A stretch of DNA of 7,176 nucleotides from an uncultured Clostridia bacterium (GTDB lineage: Bacteria > Bacillota > Clostridia > UBA1381). The DNA is taken from positions 1 to 7,176 of the forward strand of contig CAJTUY010000065.1 of NCBI GenBank assembly GCA_910579415.1, given 5' to 3'. Below are positions 1-5,418 of the stretch, in pieces. How positions within the stretch are numbered: position 1 is the stretch's first letter; every line of letters starts with the position of its first letter. Position numbers and translations under genes: made by a program. The notes beneath the pieces are model-generated. The model searched no databases. It worked only from the letters and a program-made list of their open reading frames with translations, and was not told the DNA's origin.

Positions 1-1
1 T

Positions 2-371
2 TAGATTTTCAAATTGAATTGCATCACTACGGGTATCTGATATATACCAGATGCCAATGTTCTGTCCAAAATCCGACCAAATCGCAAGAAACAAAGAAAT
101 TATGCCATTTCTCGGCTATTCGCCAAAGATTTGATATGATTTCACAGTAATATCGGCTTTCCTCCGCATTACAAGAAAATTTGCAGTCGGGATTAAAAAA
201 ATTTTGTTTGCTTTGTTCCTCTAATGTATAAAAATAAAAAAGTGACATATTATGTGTCAATAAGTCGCATAATATATCACTTTTAGCTTGATTTTCTGTT
301 AAGTTGGCATTTTTCGCACAAATGGGTAAATGAGCTGAGTATGTTAAAACTCTTTTTTTAGCACACTCCGC
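2..371 (-). pseudogene. Possible broken coding remnant, function unknown
   Basis: A minus-strand frame is open from the stop at 372-374 down to the stop at 27-29, about 115 codons, which is long for such AT-rich DNA. It has no good start: the first candidates are a TTG at 258-260 and an ATG at 246-248, neither preceded by a purine-rich ribosome binding site. Near its end the peptide reads CDLVGFWTEHWHL and stops soon after. A second minus frame, open from 115 to the window edge, reads FGQNIGIWYISDTRSDAIQF. The two frames join if one T is removed from the TTTT run (68-71, AAAA on the plus strand). This suggests a 5'-truncated, frameshifted gene running off the left edge. Against coding, two strong hairpins (238-284 and 330-375) lie inside it. 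I do not recognise the product, and the whole could be chance or part of a noncoding RNA. Confidence 0.27.
238..284 (-). terminator. Likely intrinsic terminator
   Basis: Positions 238-254 pair with 268-284 in a 17-bp stem with a 13-nt loop. The only non-Watson-Crick position, 246/276, is a G-U wobble in minus-strand RNA but a C-A mismatch in plus-strand RNA. Reading the minus strand, the stem runs straight into a U-rich tract (TTTTTTATTTTTA). The stem is AT-rich, so it is weaker than a classical GC-rich terminator. It would end transcripts from the hydrolase gene upstream on this strand. It conflicts with the open frame that crosses it, so both cannot be functional. Confidence 0.55.
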
Positions 372-375
372 TCAT
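330..375 (-). repeat. Long imperfect hairpin
   Basis: ATGAGC (330-335) pairs with GCTCAT (370-375). The stem continues inward through GAGT/ACTC and an A/T-rich segment to about 20 bp, with two mismatches and a 6-nt loop. One position is a G-U pair only in minus-strand RNA, so that strand is favoured. No clear U tract follows, so I do not call it a terminator. It could be a 3'-UTR structure of the hydrolase transcript or the end of a decayed mobile element. Confidence 0.4.
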
Positions 376-544
376 CTCTGATATTTATTAAATTGTATCC
401 GGCTCGTAGTTTAAAAGTGCCGGCTATAAAAGTTGTAAATAAATAATCCATCGCTCTCAAATACCATAATACTCTATGGATTTTACATCTGTACCTCAAC
501 AATCTCTCAATCTATTTACATATACATTCTCTTGCCTCCATATA
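376..544. other. AT-rich noncoding spacer
   Basis: This stretch downstream of the hydrolase stop has stops in all frames that I checked by eye and no recognisable gene. It holds two weak inverted repeats: CCGGC/GCCGG (399-403 with 419-423, 15-nt loop) and AATCCAT/ATGGATT (445-451 with 476-482, 24-nt loop). The second is followed on the minus strand by TTATTTATTT and could be a very weak terminator for the hydrolase gene. Confidence 0.4.
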
Positions 545-1324
545 TTAACTAAATTTATATATCCATTCCTTTACCAAATTTATCCATCCCTGAGCATGAG
601 GAACAATATATTTCCCGTTATCACCCGTCACTTCTGATGCTAAAGCAAGTCCATGAACTCCATCGGGATATATGTGTAATTCAAATGGTACATTATGTTT
701 TCGCATCGCTTCTGCTAAAAACATACTATTTTCCATCGGCACAGCTTCATCGGCAAATGTATGCCATATAAATGCCGGAGGAGTGTTTTCATCCACCTGT
801 AATTCAAGCGATGTTTTTTCTAATAACTCATCGTTCGTTGCTCCTATAGCATTAAACGAGCCTCTATGTGCAAATTTACCCGAACTGATTACCGGATAAC
901 ACAAAATCATTCCATTAACTTTGTTTAAGTCATCATCTCGTTTTATCGCCTCCTCTTTTTTACTCATTATTCCTATGCTGCCTGCCAAATGCGCCCCTGC
1001 CGAAAATCCGCACACAAAAATTCTATTCGGGTCAATATTCCATTCTTCGGCATGTTCCCTGACATATACAATAGCATCAGATGCGTCTTTTAGCGATTGT
1101 GGATACGGCGCTTTCGTAGTATAATTTACAACCGCGGCATTGAAACCCATACTATTAAATTCACAGGCAATAGGTTCGCCTTCTCTCGATGCACAATATT
1201 CATACCCTCCGCCCGGAAATATAACCACCATAGGTCTTTTGCTTTGATTATCTACTATATTGTCCAAAATATATGTTGTCATATATGCTTCATTTTTTTC
1301 TAAAAGTATTTTTTTGTTTAACAT
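545..1324 (-). CDS. Alpha/beta hydrolase, acetyl-esterase/BD-FAE type
   Basis: A 259-aa serine hydrolase, full length for the small esterase branch of the alpha/beta-hydrolase fold. An oxyanion-hole motif PGGGY sits at residues 37-41. The nucleophile elbow GFSAG puts the catalytic serine at 108, followed by AHLAG. The acid is probably Asp192 in HTFADEAVP, and the base is His224 in DGVHG. This arrangement is typical of carbohydrate acetyl esterases and related family members acting on acylated sugars. There is no signal peptide, so it should be cytoplasmic, where it could deacetylate imported oligosaccharides. The exact substrate is inferred only from the nearby alpha-galactosidase. The ATG start is supported by AAGGAG six nt upstream. 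A terminator separates it from the preceding gene, so it probably has its own transcript, with a structured element in its leader. A peptidase or lipase-like role is less likely but cannot be excluded. Confidence 0.88.
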   Translation of the reverse strand: MLNKKILLEKNEAYMTTYILDNIVDNQSKRPMVVIFPGGGYEYCASREGEPIACEFNSMGFNAAVVNYTTKAPYPQSLKDASDAIVYVREHAEEWNIDPNRIFVCGFSAGAHLAGSIGIMSKKEEAIKRDDDLNKVNGMILCYPVISSGKFAHRGSFNAIGATNDELLEKTSLELQVDENTPPAFIWHTFADEAVPMENSMFLAEAMRKHNVPFELHIYPDGVHGLALASEVTGDNGKYIVPHAQGWINLVKEWIYKFS

Positions 1325-1344
1325 AATATTCTCCTTGATTTTAA

Positions 1345-1454
1345 TATATTACTCATCACAGAATACACGGTTTATATAAACGGTTTATATAATAAGAAGG
1401 AGAGAGGGTCTTATTGGGGTAACAAGTGCCGTATATTCTGAGATTCGTGATATA
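1345..1454 (-). ncRNA. Structured leader element, copy 1
   Basis: This intergenic element recurs at 5308-5404. Outer stem P1 pairs 1345-1352 with 1447-1454. After a short internal loop containing a tandem G-A mismatch in minus RNA, stem P2 pairs 1359-1370 with 1429-1440, 12 bp with one wobble. Inside, AATAAGA/TCTTATT (1391-1397 with 1409-1415) closes an 11-nt loop that is pyrimidine-rich on the minus strand, next to a conserved single-stranded CTTGTTACCCC. It ends 20 nt before the hydrolase start codon and covers most of that gene's leader. Minus-strand orientation is favoured because most imperfect pairs are G-U in that RNA. I do not recognise a known riboswitch consensus. A palindromic mobile repeat is the main alternative. 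Confidence 0.5.
1367..1392. repeat. 13-bp tandem duplication inside element copy 1
   Basis: ACGGTTTATATAA occurs twice back to back (1367-1379 and 1380-1392). Copy 2 of the element has only 10 nt between the end of P2 and the inner hairpin, against 20 nt here, so the duplication explains most of the length difference. It also supplies a second ACGG that could pair with the opposite arm of P2 in a shifted register. Confidence 0.85.
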
Positions 1455-1460
1455 GATTTA

Positions 1461-1500
1461 TAAAAATACCTCTGCCTCTATACTTGATAGATGGCAGAGG
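1461..1500 (-). terminator. Intrinsic terminator after the repeat-protein gene
   Basis: CCTCTGCC (1469-1476) pairs perfectly with GGCAGAGG (1493-1500). The stem continues with TCTAT/ATAGA (1477-1481 with 1487-1491) across a one-base bulge, closing a 5-nt loop. On the minus strand it is followed by TATTTTTATAAAT, a proper U tract. It lies about 20 nt after the stop of the 928-aa protein and closes that operon, which isolates the downstream hydrolase gene. Confidence 0.88.
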
Positions 1501-1522
1501 CGCTTTAAATTATTTATACATA

Positions 1523-4309
1523 TTATTTGTCAGCCGGAAATGCAGGGCATCTTGGCTGCATTTTCTCCAGACTTTCCCACATAAACACTTTTGCCTTAGA
1601 ATATTCGCCGTCAAAAGCGTTTGAAACACTAACGTCCTTGCTTGGTGTGTTTTCATTTGATATATCCTTAATTGTCGCTTTCACAAGCTTACCGTCAGCT
1701 GTGTATGTTGCCACAATAAGCCATGCGCTGTCTGTACTCTGTTTCGTGATATTTACCGTTCCGTTTTCTGCGTTATAGCCGTTAATTTTGTACTTTTCCG
1801 CAGGTGTGATATTAACCGTAACCGCAGTTGTTCCTGCTATGCCGCTCTTTGTATTCAGTGCCTTTACGATATATTCACCGTTTGAGGTTATATCCTTTGC
1901 AGTAAGCAAGCCTGTTTTATTTATCGTTATCTTGTCAGTAGGATTGCCGTCTTTATCGGTTACGCTCCATGCAATTGCTTTATCAAGCGCGTTTTCGGGA
2001 GCCACTGCCGCAGCAAACTGAATTATGCCGCCCTCTGCCGTTATCGTGTTATTTTCAGACGGCGTTACCGTTATCTCCGTAACCAAAATTTCATTCCATT
2101 TTGCATAAAGCGTCTTATCTCCTGTTGAACCCTTTGCGATTACCGTTTCCTTTGTGTGAAATTCATCATCGCTGAACCAGCCGCCAAAAGTATAACCCGC
2201 CTTTGTCGGAGATGACAGTGTGATGGTCGCTGTTTCAGCCGTATATTTATCGGGATTTTCCGTAGAATTGTCACCGCCGTCAAGCTCATACGTTATTTTA
2301 TATGTATCAGCCGTCCATTGTGCAACAAATGTAACCTTTGTAACTCCCTCATCTACTGTATATGTATCTTTTTTACCTGTTTTATAGATTGTATCCGACT
2401 CAAATTCTTCGCTGTTGTTCAGCTTTACTTTCCAGCCCGCAAAGGTATATCCATTCTTTGACGGTTCCGTTGCAGAAATTGTAACAGTCTTATTGTTTTC
2501 CCAATCTATATTTTCCTGCATGCCGGGTATCTGAGTTATATCCTGAACTGCCGGAGCCTGATAGATAACTGTATATTGGTTTCGCGCCGCATATAGTGCC
2601 TTTGCAGTTATACTGTGACTGTCTCCGAATACAGGAATTTTATGCGCAAAATCATTGTTAAGAATGGCTTGCGTTATCGGTCTGTTTGTTGCCGCATTAA
2701 CCCATCCGTTAAAGTTATGACCATCTTTTGTCGGCTCAGTTGTCGGAAGCTGCGGCGGCTCTTCAATCGTGCCTGTTACCGCTGCAAAAGTACCATCTCC
2801 GCCGTCTAAATCAAAATTAATTGTATACACAATCGGTTCAAGCGTCACCGTTACTTCAACAGCCTCAGACGGCATCGTAAATGAATATTTCTTTGTTCCT
2901 TCATTATACTCACACTCGCTATTACCGTATTTCACGCTTTGAACGGTGTAGCCCACAGGCACGGTTACTGTCGCAGTAACCGTTGAACCCTCCTGCTTTT
3001 CACCTACTCCGCCGTCAATTTTGATAACATCGACTGCGCCGACTACAGGCTCTTTTGCGCTTGATGAAACAACGTTCTTTGTTACCTCAAGCATTTTTGC
3101 CGTCCATTTCGCGTACAGCGTCTTATTACCCGTAGAGCCCTTTACAATTTCGCTGACCCGTGTCGTACAGTCTGCGTCTCTGTACCAGCCGCCGAAAGTA
3201 TAGCCAAATCTTGTCGGATTTGCAAGAGTAATGGTTTCTGTTTCAATCGTATATTTTTCGGGGTTTGTATTTGCATTTGTTCCCTCGTTCAAATTATATG
3301 TGATTTTATATTCTACCGGAGTCCACTTTGCGTAAAGCGTGATTGACGTGTCACTGCCGAAAACAGCCTCAAGATTTTCTGCCTTTATCGGCGAAGCTAC
3401 GGCATTGGTCAAAGCCGCCTCCTTATACCAGCCTTCGAACGCATAACCTGTCTTTTCAGGCGTTGGAAGCGTTACGCCGCCTGACGGAATTGTGTTTCCC
3501 TTAAACTTGACAGCTCCAACTCCCGTTTCATTGAATGACACCGTATATTCAGGCAATGCCGCCGACACGGCTGCCGTAAACGACAGCGGATTGTATGCTC
3601 CGCCCGCTGTTATCGGCTTGAAGCAGAATTTGTGCGTGCCGACATCAAGACTCTCCGTTGAAATTTTAAGCGTCGACGCTCCTTCGATGGTAACAATCTC
3701 ATAAGCTGTTTTTTCAGGTTCCTGTCCCTCTGTAATTTTATACAGTTCAACAGCCTCTTCCCATTTGGGAGTATAATCGCCCATTGCTATTTCTATATTC
3801 TCGCCCTTCGTCGTTGGCGCGGCGTTGAATAGAACAGGCATTTTTTCATCTGCTACCGTTTTATAAAATCTGCTGAACATCGCCGCGTTCTTTGCGTTTG
3901 CGCGCATATTGTAAATACCCACCGCCGAGCCCATTCTCGGACGGAACTGTATGCTTACCGTACCGTCAGATGCTATTTTTTGTTCGTCAATAAATTGAAT
4001 TTTGTCTCCGCTTAACGTATCGCCGCTTTCAAGCTTCTGATTTGCAAGAAAGCTCATATTTTTACCGTCTGTTTCATCGCCTTCAAGCTTTAGCTTGATT
4101 TTTAACAGCGTAGACGGTGAAATGCGAAGCATTCCCTCCTCGTCTGCAGCAGTTGTTTTTAATTCTGCCGGTGCTACTGTAGCCTCCGGTTCAGCACCAA
4201 CTGTTTTCGTTACCTCTTGGACGGTAATCGCTTCATTTGCCGCAAATGCCGGCGCGGTTAATGTTCCCGCAAGCATCAACGCCAACATTCCAGATAATAC
4301 TTTCTTCAT
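1523..4309 (-). CDS. Secreted InlB B-repeat / BIG2 multidomain protein
   Basis: A 928-aa exported protein. Residues 1-23 form a signal peptide (MKK, hydrophobic core, AFA cleavage site). Residues about 24-250 are unassigned and beta-rich in character. Five InlB B-repeat-like units (Listeria-Bacteroides repeat) follow at about 254-329, 333-402, 494-576, 578-666 and 669-738, recognised by GYxFxGW and LYAKW or related endings. A different Thr/Val-rich repeat domain (about 405-492) interrupts the array. A BIG2-type Ig-like domain lies at about 741-836. The C-terminal domain (about 838-928) contains TADGKLV and KAKVFMWESLEKMQP, resembling a tail seen on clostridial secreted enzymes and surface proteins. 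No catalytic motif, LPXTG or SLH anchor is visible. The likely role is extracellular adhesion or scaffolding, by inference. GAGGAGG precedes the ATG. It lies 17 nt after the upstream gene, so the two are co-transcribed, and a terminator follows. Confidence 0.9.
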   Translation of the reverse strand: MKKVLSGMLALMLAGTLTAPAFAANEAITVQEVTKTVGAEPEATVAPAELKTTAADEEGMLRISPSTLLKIKLKLEGDETDGKNMSFLANQKLESGDTLSGDKIQFIDEQKIASDGTVSIQFRPRMGSAVGIYNMRANAKNAAMFSRFYKTVADEKMPVLFNAAPTTKGENIEIAMGDYTPKWEEAVELYKITEGQEPEKTAYEIVTIEGASTLKISTESLDVGTHKFCFKPITAGGAYNPLSFTAAVSAALPEYTVSFNETGVGAVKFKGNTIPSGGVTLPTPEKTGYAFEGWYKEAALTNAVASPIKAENLEAVFGSDTSITLYAKWTPVEYKITYNLNEGTNANTNPEKYTIETETITLANPTRFGYTFGGWYRDADCTTRVSEIVKGSTGNKTLYAKWTAKMLEVTKNVVSSSAKEPVVGAVDVIKIDGGVGEKQEGSTVTATVTVPVGYTVQSVKYGNSECEYNEGTKKYSFTMPSEAVEVTVTLEPIVYTINFDLDGGDGTFAAVTGTIEEPPQLPTTEPTKDGHNFNGWVNAATNRPITQAILNNDFAHKIPVFGDSHSITAKALYAARNQYTVIYQAPAVQDITQIPGMQENIDWENNKTVTISATEPSKNGYTFAGWKVKLNNSEEFESDTIYKTGKKDTYTVDEGVTKVTFVAQWTADTYKITYELDGGDNSTENPDKYTAETATITLSSPTKAGYTFGGWFSDDEFHTKETVIAKGSTGDKTLYAKWNEILVTEITVTPSENNTITAEGGIIQFAAAVAPENALDKAIAWSVTDKDGNPTDKITINKTGLLTAKDITSNGEYIVKALNTKSGIAGTTAVTVNITPAEKYKINGYNAENGTVNITKQSTDSAWLIVATYTADGKLVKATIKDISNENTPSKDVSVSNAFDGEYSKAKVFMWESLEKMQPRCPAFPADK
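2096..3550 (-). repeat. InlB B-repeat array within the secreted protein
   Basis: This coding segment holds five B-repeat units separated by one unrelated domain. Units 2 (3104-3313) and 5 (2096-2305) are close relatives: both begin YKITY, share GYTFGGW in the middle and end KGSTG.KTLYAKW, with similar lengths near 70 residues. Units 1, 3 and 4 are more diverged and carry insertions, for example in unit 4 around SEEFESDTIYKTGKK. The pattern suggests an internal duplication after the older units had diverged. Confidence 0.75.
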
Positions 4310-4326
4310 AGTTTTGTTCCTCCTCT

Positions 4327-5277
4327 TTATTTAAAATTAAGCGATACGCTATCGCCGTCATTTTCTATATCTAATGAATTACCGAAAATCGCCTGTATAG
4401 TTGATATTGGCACAAAGGTTCTGTCGTTTACGATTTCCGCTTTTGTTAAATCCGCCTTCTTTGCGTTGATATAGATATTGCCTTCTTTTATATCGAAGTA
4501 TACGCTTATGTAGGGATAAAACAGCGAAGCCGTCTGATTATCGCAGTCCCATGATATATCCATTCCGACTGCTTCAGCAAGCGGGCGGAGCGGTATCATC
4601 ATTTCATCCTTTACATATGTCATAGCGTCGGTTTGCTTCAACTCCCTGTTAACATACATATCTGAGCTTCTGCTTTTAAGCGTTATGCTTACATCCGTTT
4701 TCGGCGCTTCAAAGTCAGGAAACACGTTATAGCCTCCGACATATGTGTCTATGCCCTCCGCCGAAACACCTGAAAGACTAAAACCCGCACGGTCAAGCGT
4801 AATCAGATTTACACTGTCCGGCACAAACCGTAGTGGATAATAGTCGTCCGAATTCCACAGCGCGTCAGGATTTTTGGGTATCAGTGTAAAATAGAATAAA
4901 GGTCCGTCACGCAGTACCGCATTAGCTTCGCCTCCGAAATCCATATATCTTACGGAAACAACATCTCCTCTTACAGATGCTTCAACGATATCTGTGTTCT
5001 GCACAAGCATTGCTTCGTTTGTGCCAAGCATCGGTCTGCCGCTTTCGTCAGTTTTGAGCGTGAACTGCTCGGTATTGTACGCGAACTGAAACTCACACCC
5101 GCATAATCCGTCGTTATTCCGCGGCAGATTTTTTGTATAAATCGGAATAATAATCTCATCCGATTCGTTCATACTCTGCGGCGCAAAAAATATACGCGGA
5201 TTTTCTTCAGTTAGTACTGTAACCGACATATGCAGCAGCAATGCAAAAATTACAAATATACTGAATTTTATTTTCAC
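4327..5277 (-). CDS. Secreted cohesin-like + copper-amine-oxidase-N-like protein
   Basis: A 316-aa exported protein. The GTG start is supported by AAGGAG eight nt upstream. Residues 1-22 form a signal peptide with a hydrophobic stretch FSIFVIFALLL. Residues about 28-185 resemble a cohesin-type beta sandwich: an opening IFFAPQSM, alternating strands, FQFAYNTEQF near 63-72 and GPLFYFTLIP at 125-134. Residues about 205-315 match the copper amine oxidase N-terminal-like domain common in clostridial envelope proteins, with MMIPLRPLAEAVGMDISWD at 226-244 and NDRTFVPISTIQAIFG at 284-299. Despite its name that domain has no enzyme function; it is thought to mediate wall or protein contacts. The gene shares an operon with the large repeat protein 17 nt downstream, so the two may act together at the surface. 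No dockerin is visible here for the cohesin-like part to bind. Confidence 0.85.
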   Translation of the reverse strand: MKIKFSIFVIFALLLHMSVTVLTEENPRIFFAPQSMNESDEIIIPIYTKNLPRNNDGLCGCEFQFAYNTEQFTLKTDESGRPMLGTNEAMLVQNTDIVEASVRGDVVSVRYMDFGGEANAVLRDGPLFYFTLIPKNPDALWNSDDYYPLRFVPDSVNLITLDRAGFSLSGVSAEGIDTYVGGYNVFPDFEAPKTDVSITLKSRSSDMYVNRELKQTDAMTYVKDEMMIPLRPLAEAVGMDISWDCDNQTASLFYPYISVYFDIKEGNIYINAKKADLTKAEIVNDRTFVPISTIQAIFGNSLDIENDGDSVSLNFK

Positions 5278-5307
5278 TAAATTGACTCCTTTATATATAA
5301 TTTGATA

Positions 5308-5404
5308 TATCGCTCATCACAGAATACACGGAATATTAAATAATAAGAGGGAGAGAGGGTCTTATTGGGGTAACAAGAATCCGTATATCCTGAAATCAGC
5401 GATA
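5308..5404 (-). ncRNA. Structured leader element, copy 2
   Basis: Second copy of the element at 1345-1454. P1 pairs 5308-5314 with 5398-5404 perfectly. P2 pairs 5320-5331 with 5381-5392, with two positions that are G-U only in minus RNA. The inner AATAAGA/TCTTATT hairpin is 5342-5348 with 5360-5366. The loop and the adjacent CTTGTTACCCC core differ from copy 1 at a single base. It starts 14 nt after the alpha-galactosidase stop and ends about 30 nt before the GTG of the next gene. No canonical terminator or promoter is visible in this gap, so it could be internal to one long transcript or could separate two. Its role is unknown. Confidence 0.5.
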
Positions 5405-5418
5405 CATCTTAAATATCA

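Noticed and set aside
672..1303. Plus-strand open frames opposite the hydrolase
   Set aside because: They are antisense to a gene with an intact catalytic triad and ribosome binding site, and show no recognisable protein features.
1420..1425. TTGTTA in the element as a promoter -35 box
   Set aside because: No -10-like hexamer is found at 16-18 nt spacing; the nearest, TATTAT, is about 25 nt away.
1397..1426. G-quadruplex on the plus strand of the element (GGGAGAGAGGG...GGGG)
   Set aside because: Only three G-tracts of useful length are present in copy 2 and fewer in copy 1, so a stable intramolecular quadruplex is unlikely.
1527..4334. Several plus-strand open frames opposite the repeat protein
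   Set aside because: They mirror the codon bias of the minus-strand gene; no ribosome binding sites or domains are visible.
1345..5404. The two elements as a CRISPR array or as ends of one transposon
   Set aside because: There are only two copies about 4 kb apart in the same orientation, flanking intact native-looking genes with no transposase or cas gene.
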